Positions 45,984 through 57,659 are shown, counted from the first letter of the stretch. The stretch is DNA of 64,000 nt from Hydra vulgaris (GCF_038396675.1 NC_088929.1:33602501-33666500), one strand, 5' to 3'. Notes: a model not told the origin generated them from the letters alone. Translations and numbers: made by a program.

Positions 45984-46670
45984 ATATATTTTATATATAT
46001 ATATATATATATACATACATTATGTGTATATATGTTATTATACTATATATTATTATATATATCTATATCTATCTATGTGTCTTTCTATATCTATCAATAT
46101 GTATATATAGTATCTTGTGTAATTTTAAGTTAATTTTGTCAAAACATAGTATAAATAATGTAGTATATTATAATATAGTATAAAAAAGTAGCTTTTTCTA
46201 AACAGTATTTGTTTTTGTTTAGGAAAGGTGATTATTTGAGATATTTAGCGGAGTTTTCAACAGGAATTGATCGTAAAGATTATGCTCAAAGTTCTTTGGT
46301 TGCTTACAAACTTGCCTCAGACACTGCTGTTGAGCAGTTAGAAGCTACACATCCAATTCGTTTAGGCTTGGCCCTTAACTTTTCAGTATTTTATTTTGAA
46401 ATTTTGGATTTGCCTGAGCGAGCTTGTAACATTGCAAAAAAAGCTTTTGAAGATGCTGTAGAAAATTTAGATAAATTAAGTGGTGATAATTATAAAGACA
46501 GCACTTTAATTATGCAGTTGCTTAGAGATAATTTGACATTATGGACAGCAGAACCAACAGAGCAGCTTCCAGGTAATTATAACAAACAGCTGTATTTTCA
46601 AACATATATACTTGTTACTTGACTCTTGTGTTATCAGTCTGTATATATCTGTTATCAGTCTGTTATGTTA

Positions 46671-46758
<88 letters not shown>

Positions 46759-46823
46759 CACATATATATACATATATATATACATATATATACATATACA
46801 CATATATATACATATATATATAC

Positions 46824-46860
<37 letters not shown>

Positions 46861-47500
46861 GATCTATAGTTTGTTGGCTTTGGGAAGAGCGGAAGGAAAA
46901 AAGTGATTCTTACGCCAACATATACGTCACTTTTAATTACTTTTAACTTTCGTCCAACATTTCCGTGTTGGACGAAAGTAAAAACCATTAATTTAATTAC
47001 AAATTAATCGTTTTTTAAAAAAACCACAAAAACGCAAATTTAATTGACCAGAATGTTTTTAAAAACATTCTGAATGTTTTTAAAACATTTTGAATGTTTT
47101 TAACAATATAAACAATGTTTTTATTTTAATTTTTTTTAATAAAATGTTTTTATTTTTATTTTTTTTACTGTAAATCATGCGCGGAGTGTTGCTACATCGA
47201 CTATCTTATAGCCTGACTCGCAAGGGAGTGCTGCTACATCGACTGACAAATAGCCTGACTCGCAAGGGAGTGCTGCTACATCGACTGACAAATAGCCTGA
47301 CTCGCAAGGGAGTGCTGCTACATCGACTGACAAATAGCCTGACCCGCAAGGGAGTGCTGCTACATCGACTGAGGGTTTGGTTGGGGCAGGCAGTCTATCA
47401 TTATTAAAAAAAAAAATTCCGGTCTTGCATTTTAATTTTTACTTTTTGTCAACAAAATATGGAAAAAACTTTCGGACAACATCTAAGGGTTATATATATA

Positions 47501-47597
<97 letters not shown>

Positions 47598-47891
47598 TTA
47601 TGTATGTATAGTATATTATCAGTCTGTATTTTCAAAAATATATACTTGTGACTTGATTCTCGTGCAGTAATGATTTATTAAGAAGTAAAAGCATTTTTTT
47701 GATGGCTAATTTTGCCCATTTAATAGATATTTTTAAAATCTTTAATCAATAGTATATTGTTAGTTCACTAACTGGAGTTTGCTTAACAGAAAAATATTTT
47801 TTGTTATTATTAAATTTAAAAAGTCATTGTATTTTCAGCAGAGAAAGATGGTTGTAATGAGCTACAAGATGTTGAAGACCTGGACCCCTAA
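32245..47891 (+). CDS. YWHAE: 14-3-3 protein, epsilon type, complete, four exons
   Basis: 14-3-3 proteins are dimeric cytosolic adaptors that bind phosphoserine/phosphothreonine motifs. Exons 32245-32308, 45283-45592, 46223-46572 and 47839-47891 join in phase (donors GTAAAT, GTAAAC, GTAATT; acceptors ATTTAG, TGTTTAG, TTTCAG) to 777 nt, 258 codons, stop TAA at 47889. Both family signatures are intact: [19 protein letters not shown] and [18 protein letters not shown]. The phosphopeptide-binding residues correspond to K50, R57, R131 and Y132. [17 protein letters not shown] and the C-terminal LQDVED favour the epsilon group. Human epsilon has 255 residues. GMRRVSW is slightly unusual where most members have GARR(A/S)SW. 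No stop or frameshift; the gene looks functional. Confidence 0.97.
34138..34650. repeat. Left terminal inverted repeat of long-TIR copy 1
   Basis: Pairs along its whole length with 37295-37813. Diagnostic blocks include CTTATGAAGTACTTGCTCAA, CAATTTCAAAATGGTGTAAC and TTATAAGTTTTTTGATG, each found inverted at the right end. Confidence 0.85.
34645..35135. repeat. Internal tandem duplication of transposon copy 1
   Basis: 34645-34843 recurs as 34844-35135 with very few substitutions. The second copy has about 97 bp (34934-35029) that the first lacks; the missing block is bounded by short TAAT direct repeats, as expected for a deletion between microhomologies. The duplicated segment includes the end of the coding region (minus-strand [10 protein letters not shown]...TGRQYKI). 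Confidence 0.85.
35020..36970 (-). pseudogene. Protein of the long-TIR transposon, copy 1, heavily decayed
   Basis: Presumed transposase. Minus-strand pieces in shifting frames: a possible N-terminal start with [20 protein letters not shown] (36970), [12 protein letters not shown] and [16 protein letters not shown] (about 36270-36100). [20 protein letters not shown] (about 35620-35560) and [14 protein letters not shown]...TGRQYKIS (about 35130-35050) follow. These correspond in order to the better-kept copy 2 (62746-63435 and 58397-58834), which has CTQCPKS, QWVTTDRSDLV and FATSHGKQPCHGIGGTVKRL. Many stops and frameshifts; no function can remain. The C-terminal CWVP..TGRxYxI segment is intact in frame and present twice because of the tandem duplication. 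Confidence 0.75.
35296..35340. repeat. Perfect 21-bp hairpin inside transposon copy 1
   Basis: Arms 35296-35316 and 35320-35340 with a 3-nt loop. The right half is followed by a second CATCAGTTTTTCAAACTGATG hairpin, so the unit is partly duplicated. Confidence 0.92.
37295..37813. repeat. Right terminal inverted repeat of long-TIR copy 1
   Basis: Inverted counterpart of 34138-34650. Confidence 0.85.
38005..38215 (-). mobile_element. LINE 5' region fragment (same family as copies A and B)
   Basis: Read on the minus strand this matches 58990-59190 of LINE copy B: GCAAGGCTGG against GCGAGGCTGG, AGCCTATTAGATGAAGAAGG, GTCTTAACTCAACCAAGAGC. Only the far 5' non-coding part is present, which is unusual for LINE fragments. 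It may mean this 5' section is an independent repeat. Confidence 0.65.
38942..39030. repeat. Transposon end-like palindromic block
   Basis: GTGGCGCGATGACTCCAAAA and a CCCATGCGGG...CCCGCAT inverted pair. The reverse complement resembles the outer ends of the element at 39765-41925 (GCATG, GTCATGACGC, CGCAC), so this may be a stray end of a related element. Confidence 0.35.
39490..39532. repeat. Perfect 18-bp hairpin
   Basis: Arms 39490-39507 and 39515-39532, 7-nt loop. Confidence 0.92.
39765..41925 (-). mobile_element. DNA transposon remnant with CACARTGAAGCGAA ends
   Basis: CACAGTGAAGCGAA (39812-39825) is mirrored by CACAATGAAGCGAA read on the minus strand from 41871. Outside these, GTTGCATGAAA on the left and TTCGCATGAAA on the right (minus) also correspond, as do AAAACGG and CAACGCCG. 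The inverted ends therefore extend to about 39765 and 41925, with moderate divergence. A multi-exon minus-strand protein remnant fills the interior. The exact termini and target duplication are not resolved. Confidence 0.55.
39941..41450 (-). pseudogene. Transposon protein with DGxSxQSxYxQ motif, two-exon start, broken
   Basis: Presumed transposase. The first exon (about 41430-41195) ends [20 protein letters not shown] and splices at CAG/GTATAT to TTTTTTTAG/TTTG (intron about 41112-41193), continuing [20 protein letters not shown]. It continues with [12 protein letters not shown] and [12 protein letters not shown] (to 40890). After frameshifts near 40885 and 40800 it resumes with [15 protein letters not shown] and [17 protein letters not shown] (about 40680-40620), where the first Asp may be catalytic. 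Next come [11 protein letters not shown] and, in other frames, [11 protein letters not shown] and [14 protein letters not shown]. The same order occurs in an unnamed family common in cnidarian and arthropod genomes. CAC-type ends would suit the CACTA/Chapaev side, but the superfamily is not established. No functional protein can be made. Confidence 0.65.
42186..42925. repeat. 21-bp minisatellite with palindromic core, about 34 copies
   Basis: Unit GTTCGTTGAGCAAACAGTAC plus T. The core GAACAGTACTGTTC-like junction is self-complementary between units, so both strands give nearly the same repeat. Flanking units (42186-42350) are diverged (GTTAAGC, ATTAAGC); central ones are nearly identical, with a few CAGTAGTG variants. 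A 4-bp duplication (AAACAAACAG) near 42390 shifts the frame. Frames on both strands (LLNEQYC or VEQTVLF repeats) are artefacts. Confidence 0.97.
43878..43945 (+). mobile_element. SINE fragment with box A
   Basis: TTTAGCTTATTTGGATAAGG followed by TGTTAGA...CATACAGCAGAATG resembles the tRNA-like head at 8346-8390. Box B is not present. A poly-T tract interrupts it. Confidence 0.45.
44866..45032. mobile_element. Small inverted-repeat element with GTCAGCA ends
   Basis: GGTCAGCATTCAGCAATGCC followed by GACC at the left faces GGTCGGCCGTTTATTGCTGAC at the right. Internal motifs (GGTTGGCAAAAAGTTACCAACC, GCCGGTCTGATGCCGATC) are also palindromic. About 167 bp, in 14-3-3 intron 1. Confidence 0.5.
45593..46222 (+). 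other. Intron 2 of 14-3-3
   Basis: A 630-bp intron, AT/GTAAAC to TTTAG/G, largely filled by the (TA)n tract. Confidence 0.95.
45779..46020. repeat. (TA)n microsatellite in 14-3-3 intron 2
   Basis: About 240 bp of TA repeats with CATA and TTTA interruptions. Confidence 0.97.
46677..46861. repeat. (TA)n/(CATA)n microsatellite in 14-3-3 intron 3
   Basis: Pure TA to about 46745, then CATATA-type repeats to 46861. Confidence 0.97.
46946..46979. repeat. Perfect 14-bp hairpin in 14-3-3 intron 3
   Basis: ACTTTCGTCCAACA pairs with TGTTGGACGAAAGT around a TTTCCG loop; T-rich/A-rich flanks extend it with one mismatch. Confidence 0.9.
47179..47372. repeat. 42-bp minisatellite, about 4.6 copies, in 14-3-3 intron 3
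   Basis: Unit begins GCAAGGGAGTGCTGCTACAT and continues CGACTGACAAATAGCCTGAC. It is GC-richer than its surroundings. The unit length is a multiple of three, so a repetitive open frame exists, but the array is intronic. Confidence 0.95.
47490..47595. repeat. (TA)n microsatellite in 14-3-3 intron 3
   Basis: TA repeat with one TTTA and one TGTATACA interruption. Confidence 0.95.
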
Positions 47892-47913
47892 TGTTGGGCT
47901 TCCTCATGTGTAT

Positions 47914-47988
<75 letters not shown>

Positions 47989-49715
47989 CTTACTATATAT
48001 TTATTAAACTATAATATTTATCAATAAACATTTAGAAGAATTTTACCACTTTTTTTTTAATAAAAATAACAAGTTTGATCTATTTATCTACTGTTTAATA
48101 TATTACTTGTTTATAATCTTTTTTTGTGCCGTGTATATATGCAATAATTTTATTTAAACGAGTTTTTAATATATTTAACTGTGTTTGGCATTTTTAACTT
48201 TTTATAGTTAAAATATAGAGAAAAATTTATTTGCAGTTTTTTGTTTTATTTAATAAATAAACTGTTTATTTGAACAATTTATCATATCAATTATAAATAC
48301 TATAGTAACTTTTAATTGATCAGAAATTAGCTAAAAGGATGTCCTTCGTCTTTACATGACAAATGTCATACATCATTTCATAGGAAGTAGTTAATAAAAT
48401 GATAAACGACACTACAGATAAAATAGTAAAAGAATGTCACTGCGCCACTACATAGAAAAGTCTACAGTTTATTATCATGCACGTAAAGAAAAAATGTTTT
48501 TTTTTTTTAGAAATGCAGTAATGTTTTAGTGAAAGTAATCAAGACTTAAGGGCATTTGAGATTTTTTTTACTTTGATAAGTTATAATGATTTGTATGGTC
48601 ATATATATTGTTTAAAAAAAAAAAAGCGTCGGTATTGATTTTTTGTTTTTAAATCGTCAAGAACTATTAGAATTATTTGTTTGTTTATGCGACACAATGG
48701 TCGCAAAAAGTGACCAACGGAGCCGTCCAGTCACGTAGATCTGGGAGATGTGAAAATAGAAGTATTAGAACTATTAGAATTATTTGCAAATTTATTTGAG
48801 CATGTACTGAATTATATTTTTTCAATTTGTAGTAAACTGATTTTTCTACAAACAAGCTGTTTTTTAGTTAATTTGTCTAAAGCCTTTAATCTAAAATAAA
48901 AGTTTAGGCTGCCCTTCAAAGTGTAAAAAGATTTTAGACTTAAATAATTTTAAACTTAAAAGATTCCCCCATAAATTTCTAGAGGAAAAAAAAGATTGAA
49001 GTTATTAGATAAACGTTTAGCCTTTAAAAAAAATCGCATTGAATGATAAAAAAAAAACATCTACTTTTTAACAAATCCATTATAACTTACGAATAAGCCT
49101 AAAACTTGTCGATCGGTATTTACAGGGAATTTGAATCACAAAAAGTCTATTTACGATTTCCACTAAGTTTCTGAAAAACTGTCAATTTATTATCGGTATT
49201 GGTAAAAAAGGCTACAGATGCAAAAGCTTTAGGAAATAGAAGTATGTTAGGTAAATCATCTGCTTGTCTAGTAAAGCAGATAAAATGAATCGAGAAAAGT
49301 GTTGAAAAGACAGTGTCTTGATGGTGAAGGTAAATTTAAAGGCTTGTTTTTGTTTTGCAGAGAAATGAGTATTGTTGATTTACGCATGAAAACGTTACAT
49401 ATTCTTCTTTTTGACTTAAGAATAAAAGCGTCTCGTTTAGCTTTAATGAATAAAAATTAGACAATTTATTGACCACAACAAAAAATACAAGACGTTAAAA
49501 ATAGTTCATACTCCTAACTTTATTTTAAGTTCAATTCTATACAATTTTATCGGACTCAAATCAAAATTTTTAGAAAGATCAACGACCAAAGTAATAATGG
49601 AAAGTTGATAAAACAAAGCATGTTCGAATCAAAGTAAAAGTACAAAAGAACGTGTATGAGCAATATTTAAAGCACTTCATGTTTTAAATATAGATAGCCT
49701 TCAATTTTAAATATA
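47892..49715. other. Downstream of 14-3-3; no further gene
   Basis: The 14-3-3 3' untranslated region starts here and includes a (TA)n tract (47918-47985). A direct repeat of GAACTATTAGAATTATTTG occurs at about 48659 and 48767. No coding region recognised on either strand up to the hAT element. Confidence 0.5.
47918..47985. repeat. (TA)n microsatellite after the 14-3-3 stop codon
   Basis: TA repeat starting 27 bp after the stop, so probably within the 3' untranslated region. Confidence 0.95.
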
Positions 49716-49723
49716 GATACAAT

Positions 49724-52162
49724 CAGGGAAGGCGGAAGAAATAAAAAAAGTGAGGGGGGGGGGAGGCTAAAATATTTTGCAAACTTCATAAAACTAATAT
49801 TAATTTTCAGTTATTCTTAAAAAAAAACAACCCACATGCATCCATTTTCAATAAAGTATAATATCAACTATAAAGATATTTCACTAAAAATTAAAAGAAT
49901 ATGTTACAATCTTAGAGAAAGATCTTTCGGCTGTGCAGGTTGTTAATGGTATCGCCAAGTAAATTTTAAGAAGTTTTGATCTTTCAGAAAACATTATTGA
50001 GACTCCTTTACAGTCGTTATATCAATTATAGCTGTGATTGATGTTATCTGTTTAATGTTCATTTTATATGTAATGTTGTAAGTTTCCTTAATGGATTTAA
50101 ATAGAAAGAGTTCAGCTTTTAATTTTACATGAACTATATCATTTTTATAGAAAACCTATATAATATCTGAAGCTTTTTTGTCCGTATCACCATTTTCAGT
50201 GGACAATAATAACCTTTCTAAAGCAATTATTGATTCCATTGAATTTTCTGAAAATCGCTAATTTAATTTACTTTCTATAACATCAAGTACCTCGTAATAC
50301 TAAGCTTGGTAATATTCCATCGTGTCCCATTTGTGAATGTTCAAATTATTATCATCAAACACAGAAGGAGTTAAACGTTGGCGAAGCAATAAAGCATGAG
50401 GTGAATTGCAACCAATTTTCTTAACTCCTTCATTAACACAAGATTCAAAAAATGATTTAAAACGTGTTTCTGATCTCAGATGATATATGAATTTTTAATA
50501 ATATTATTGATGAGGCAGTTGTTTGAGGATCTACTTCAGCAGATTGCATATGTTGAGAGACTTGCTCTACAGTTGCAAACACAGCATAAGCAAGACGAAG
50601 CCCAAAATATAATTGAAATGATAATAATTTATCAAGTAAACCTTTTGCTTGGGCTCTGTTAGAATCATTTTATTCAGAAATTTCTTGAAGCTCTAAAACA
50701 ATTTCTTGAAAATATGTCAGAATTGAACCATATGATTTGGTCCTCGCGGTAAAACGAGTTGGACAAGGAGCACTTAAATTGATTTGCTTGACATCCTCGT
50801 CAAGTATATCACGTTGTAACTTTTTAAACCTTACTAGTCTCTTTGGAGCTAAACAAATGAAATTATACAATAGCTGGCACAATTCCTATCCCTCGTTTAT
50901 ACAACTGACTTGTTTACAAGCATCTTGAAAAACAAGGTTGAGCCGATGTGTGTAACAGTTTATAAAAATCGCTTCATTGACATCATCTTGAAATAGTTTA
51001 GCAGCACCACTTAGATGCCCTGACATTGAAGCGGCACTATCGTAACTTTGCCCCCGCACCATTTTCTTGTCTAGTTCACATCTTAATAAAACATCATATA
51101 TTGCATAAAGAAGCAACTTACTGTCGGTAGCATCAACTGCATTGAGACCAAGAAAATCTTCGTATATTATAAAATTTTCAGAAACTGATCGAACACATAT
51201 ATCCATTTGCTCAATACCGAAAATGTCTCGAGTTTCATCGCATATTACAGAAAAAAAAATTCTCGATTTAATAGCACTTAATACATTTCTTAGCACATAA
51301 TTTGCCAGTAGTTCTATCGTCTCGTTAACAATATCATGAGACATGTACTTACTGTTTGACAGCCAGCTCGATAGAGGTGGATTATTTTCACTCTTCAATA
51401 AAAGTAACTAATTAAGATTGTCTTCAATTTCATCATTCCGTCGAATAGCTAAGCCTTGTTGAGTAACACATTTTAATGTTAAGATTACGCGAATTAAGCA
51501 CTCGTAATGCTCATCGCATTGCTTATCAAGCATTTCACTTATCATTTGATTTTTTTGGTTGCTTCAATATTGGCAGGATTTAATTCTGTTTTTTCGGCAT
51601 TCCACTCACAGCAGGAACAAGTAAGAAAAGATTTTTCAATGTCGTTTCCTTCTTGAATAATTTCTTCCGCTGGTAAAGTTGGACTTGAAGAATGCTTCTT
51701 ATGTACAAAGTAAGAAATCAGTGTTCGTTGTTTTTTATGAGACGGTTCCGTCATGACTCTTTGTAGTTGAAAGGAAATACTAGTCGTAAGAATAGGAATT
51801 GTGAATTATGTAAAATGTGCTTATGCATAGATTTATATAATATTCACAACCGTTAATCGCTCCCTTGTGAATTGTAAAATATTGTTCAAAGCAAACACAT
51901 AAAGTTATTATTTCAAATACAAAACGCTAATTGCTCCCAAGAAGTTGTAAAATGTGATTCGAAGCAAATACGTTAAGTTAGTATTTTAAATACAAAATAC
52001 TAATTGACCTCTAGCTGCTTGAAGTTGTAATTTAAAACAAGATAAAAAATTTTGAAATAATAATTTTGGAGACTTGAAAAGTGGGGGGTAAAATATAATA
52101 CCAAAACCCCCCACACTTTTAAAAGTGAGAGGGTTGAAGCCCCCACTGTTCCGCCACCCCTG
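49724..52162 (-). mobile_element. hAT transposon, 2439 bp, perfect 8-bp target duplication
   Basis: The ends CAGGGAAGGCGGAA (49724) and CAGGGGTGGCGGAA (minus strand from 52162) form an imperfect inverted repeat with G-rich tracts inside. GATACAAT stands directly outside both ends (49716-49723 and 52163-52170), a perfect 8-bp duplication characteristic of hAT insertion. A ZMYM1-like transposase remnant is on the minus strand. Confidence 0.92.
49880..51754 (-). pseudogene. hAT transposase (ZMYM1-like), broken
   Basis: hAT transposases move their own element; ZMYM1-like members carry a TTF zinc finger, a DUF4371-type catalytic core and a C-terminal dimerisation domain. Minus-strand order: KKQRTLISYFVHKK at the start (51752) and FLTCSCCEW. 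Then ENNPPLSSWLSNSKYMSHDI and SRIFFSVICDETRDI (first catalytic Asp region), RGQSYDSAASMSGHLSGAA (second Asp) and CYTHRLNLVFQDAC. PCPTRFTARTKSYGSI (about 50760), NSPHALLLRQR (about 50400, other frame) and TTCTAERSFSKI (about 49930, dimerisation domain) follow. Frameshifts near 51540-51400, 50885, 50665 and 50470 break it; the part between the zinc finger and core is mostly lost. Confidence 0.85.
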
Positions 52163-52170
52163 GATACAAT

Positions 52171-53369
<1,199 letters not shown>

Positions 53370-56300
53370 AATAGATAATATGAAATAATTCATTGTCAAT
53401 AATAAGAAGTTTTTGTTTAAGTTTTATTTTAAATTTGTGAAAAAAAGCAGTAGTTTTGATGTCGTTATTAAATTTAGAATTCCATAATTTGGGTCCTCTA
53501 TATGCAATAGAGAAGTTGGTGGCTGTGTAATAGGTTTTGGTATGAATGTAGTTTTAATTTAAAAATCTAGTAAAGTAAACATGATTTATTTTGTTAAAAA
53601 AGGTATTAAATATTAGAAGTGTCATTTTATTATCAATTTTGTACATAAAAGTAAGTATCTGATAAATGTTTAGTTGGTAAACATTGAGTATATTTAGTTT
53701 ATTAAATAAACCTTTTAAGAGCGTTAAACTGTTTACGTTTGAAATAATTCGTATAGCATGTTTTTGTCTACTGTTTTCGTTTTTTTATCTTGGTTGCGTT
53801 GGTGCTGCACCAAACAATGTTCCCATAACTAGGGTAGCTGTGAATAAAATAAAGTATATGTTTTTTATATAGTTAAAAACAGTTTTAAAAAGTATATATA
53901 TTTTTTTAACAGGTTTAAAAACCTTTTGGCTTTATATAATAAGCCAATATTTTTTGATATTTTTTTTCTATTATACATACGTATTCACGCCACAAAAGAT
54001 TTTTGTCTAGAAATACTACTAAGAACACGAGTGATCTCTTTTTATATTAGAATTATCAATACAAAGATAGGGAAGTTTTAATGGAATAATTTTTTTTCGT
54101 GGAGTCTATGGAAAAGAGTGTACTTAGTTTTACTTATATTTAAGGATAGTTTATTCTACTTGAACCATTCAGTTAAATTTGTGAGTTCCTTATTGACAGT
54201 TTCAAATAAGAAGTCGATGTTGCTATTAGAGTAAAAAAAGTTTGTGTAATTGGCGAATAAAATTCAGGTGAAAATATTAGAAAACCTATGTAAGTCGTTT
54301 ATATAAACAAGAAAGATTGGTGGTCCAAGTATTATTCCTTGAGGAACACCGCATGTGACTGTCATATACTTTGATTTTCCTTCGTTATACAATATATATT
54401 GTTTTCTATTTGTTAAGTAACTTTAAACCAATCAATGTTTGGGTTTTTTATGCCATAATGTTTTAGTTTAGCTGGAAGAATGTTATGATCAACGCTTTGC
54501 TGAGATCTATGAAAACTCCTACTGTATATTTTTTTTCATCAAACGCTTTAAGTATGCCATGAATAAGGTGAATAATGGCATGGTCAGTGGAATGTCTTGA
54601 CTTAAATCCGAATTGTTTGTTGTAAAGAATATTATTACTATTTAGAAAGGAATAAAGTCTATTGTACATAATTCTTTCTAGTATTTTTGAGAAACAAAGA
54701 CGAATTGAGATTAGTCTATAGTTTACGACGTTTGAAACATCACCAGATTTGAAAATTGGTACAACTTTTGCAATTTTAAGTTCTTCAGGACAAACGCCTT
54801 GTTTTAAAGATAGATTAAAAATGTGCAGTAGTGGAATAGTTATATATTTTACTGATTTTATAATGACGCGACTACTGATATCATCATATCCTAAACTTTT
54901 TTTAGGTTTTAACACAAACATTGCATCCAACAGTTCTCTTTCCGTAAGTTCATTATTGTCCATCACATTGGTATTATTAGAATTTAAAAAAGATTCGAAT
55001 TTTACTTTTGTGGTTTCTATTTTTGATGCTACGTTAGAACCTACATTAACAAAATACTGATTAAATTGTTCTGCAATTAAAGATTTATCTGAATAAATTC
55101 ATTATTTGATTTTAGATTGATTGAAAGTCTATTCCGATCAAGATTTTTTTTTCCAGTTTATTCTTTAATTATATTCCAGATCTTTCTTGCATTTCATTTT
55201 TGTGTTTACTTAACTGTTCAGAATAATAATATTTTTAAAGAACGTTTTAAAATTGATTCAAAAAGACGCTTATAGTTTTTATACTTGTTTTCATTTTCAA
55301 GTTGTTTTTTTTAGGACGACTTTAGAATACCCTTTGTTATCCAAGAATTTAATTGCGTTTTTGTTTTGACAAATTTCGTAGTCTCCGAAAAAACTTTGTT
55401 ATAAACTTTATGAAACTTGTTAAGGAACATATCATATGCTTTATTAACGTTTATAATTTTTAAAAGATGATTCCAATTTGTAAAAGATAATTGGTTATGA
55501 AAATAATTTATATTAGTTTCATTGATTACTCTACTTTTTCTTTTAACTTTTTGGGCACTTAAATTATCGCACTTTTGTGACACTATAAATACTAGAAAGT
55601 GGTCAGAAATGCCAGATTTAAATATTCCTGTTTTAATTTTGATATTTATGAATTCATTAGTGAATGTTTGATCAATTGCAGTAGCACTTTCTTTGGTAAT
55701 TCGAGTGGGTTTGTTGATAAGTGGAATGTAACCATTCTGGACAAAACAGTTGAAAAAGTTTTTCATTTTTTTATTTGCGTCGTACTCAAGAAAGTTGAGG
55801 TTAAAATCGCCCACGAGGTACACGGTTTTATTTCATCTTGATTTGGTCTTAAATATCTTTTCTATGTAATCTTCAAATAGTTTTATTGTTCCAGAAGGTG
55901 GCCTAAATATAACGTAGACAATAATATTTTTAAGACTTTGTTTGCAATTTCAATGCGCAAAGACTCATAATTGCTTGTTGAGCATAACTCTTTTTTACAT
56001 TTATATGTCTGTAAGTTATTTATAAAAATACATTATCCCCCACCTGTCTTCTCAGAGTTCCTAAACTGATGAGTTGCTTTATAATTTTGTAACTGATAAT
56101 TTGAATCATTCTCAATGGTAACATCGTGACACCAAGTTTCGCTAAGACAAATAACTTTAAAATCAATTTTGCTTTTAAACAAAAATTGCTTGAATAATTC
56201 AAAATTTTTTTGTATGCTTCTTATGTTTAAGTGCAAAATTGAGAACGAATTATTATCCAAACCTTCAATAAGGTTTTTCGATTCTATATCATTAGTATAT

Positions 56301-57013
56301 TGGATTGAAATTTCTAATTTGTTCTTTATAATAGTCAATATTAGGATCAGAATCTTTATTAAATAATTTTGTTTTTTTATTTAGAATTGATTTAAATTCA
56401 GTGTTTTGGAAAATGGTATTTTGACTCATTGTAAGGATAAATGTATTAAATAAAAAAAAAAAAAAAATGAACAATAATGTAATTATTTTTTTAAGTATAA
56501 TAAATTGTGTTTTTTAAAGGTTAAAAATAGAAAATGTGATTAAGCGCTGGTTTGCTTTCTCCTAAAATCTTTCACAATGAGTTTATCGTAAATAATAACA
56601 GAATACTTACTATTCTTTCTCTGTTCTTTCACTTTGTGTAGTAAATTTTTTCTTACTTCATGTGTTTCGCTGGAAAAATCTTCATTAATATAGATTCCCA
56701 ATCCTTTGAGTTTATTTGCTGCCTGTAACACCTTTACTTAGACCTTATAGTGAAGAAATTTGACAACTATGGTTCTGGTCTTGTTTTCTTCATTTTTTCC
56801 CGTTCTGTGAGCTCTTTCTATGTCGATATTGCTAAGACATAGATTACTCTCGAACAAATTTTAGATTTCCGCTTATGAAGTTAAAGATGTCTTTCTGTTG
56901 CTTGGCAAATATTTCTTGAAATATATTGTGAACGATGTTTATCGATATAATCGATTCACTTGTTTTGTTATTTGCGTCATTTTTGTTTTTAAAATCGTTT
57001 TTCTTTTCCATCG
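53370..57013 (-). pseudogene. LINE copy C (two-ORF CR1/L2-like), decayed
   Basis: A different non-LTR lineage from copies A and B. ORF1 (57013-56540) starts MEKKNDFKNKND and ends GLGIYINEDFSSETHEVRK, YSVIIYDKLIVKDFR, the C-terminal domain seen in many LINE ORF1 proteins. ORF2 starts near 56428 (MSQNTIFQN). Its endonuclease shows SILHLNIRSI, VICLSETWC, YLVGDFNLNF and GISDHFLVF. The RT shows IAKVVPIFKSGD, FGFKSRHSTDHAI, GVFIDLSKA (frameshift right after it) and CGVPQGSILGPP. The catalytic box reads FANYTNFF instead of FADDTN (about 54245). The 3' part has YGNIVWCSTN and YRGPKLWNS (about 53500). Frameshifts and stops are frequent. Confidence 0.85.
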
Positions 57014-57165
57014 TAACGATAAAATATATAACCTAATTAAAAAGATATTTTTTAGATAATTTTAATATCTTTGTTTTTCTTTCCTTAAAAAAAAAAAGAA
57101 AATATTCTTCGGTATAGAACGCGTCTCCACTCAACGAAAGCCAGATGAGGTCTTCGCAATTGGCG

Positions 57166-57262
57166 GTCTGTCACGGAGAAAACTGTCCGTCGGAGTAAAC
57201 TGTCCGATAGGACATTTTACTCCGGAGTAGATTGTCCTACATTAGAGTAAGTTGTCCGCTTT
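57166..57262. repeat. Imperfect repeats of GGAGTAAACTGTCC
   Basis: GGAGAAAACTGTCC, GGAGTAAACTGTCC, GGACATTTTACTCC (inverted), GGAGTAGATTGTCC and AGAGTAAGTTGTCC follow each other within about 90 bp. Direct and inverted copies alternate. The block lies between the 5' end of LINE copy C and the left end of the long-TIR transposon copy 2. Confidence 0.8.
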
Positions 57263-57659
57263 GAATAATGTGAAATTTCATCAGACAAAATAGCTTACGG
57301 GTAATTCCCTGTCAAAACAACAAAAATTCAAAAAAAAATAACCCACTATCTCTAAAGAACTTAATTTTTGCAACAAAGATACTTAACTACGCTAAAAAGA
57401 ATTTCCCAAAGTTGATTTAAACAAATCGGAATATTTTAGAAGTTATGCTAGTTTGAAATTCAAAAGTAGCATTTTTACTTAACACGCTCCCCTAGCAACG
57501 TCCTTAGTAACAAGTAAATGTCGATACATACGTTGTTACCTTGACTATATTCTTTCATAATTTGAAATTTTCCACATATATCCTAGATACTATACCATAA
57601 AATTATACTAAGAAATAATAGTTTTTTATATTTATTAATAAATCAATAAGAGAAAATCG

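Noticed and set aside
47177-47407. Plus-strand frame with [14 protein letters not shown] repeats
   Set aside because: A product of the 42-bp minisatellite (14 codons) inside 14-3-3 intron 3.
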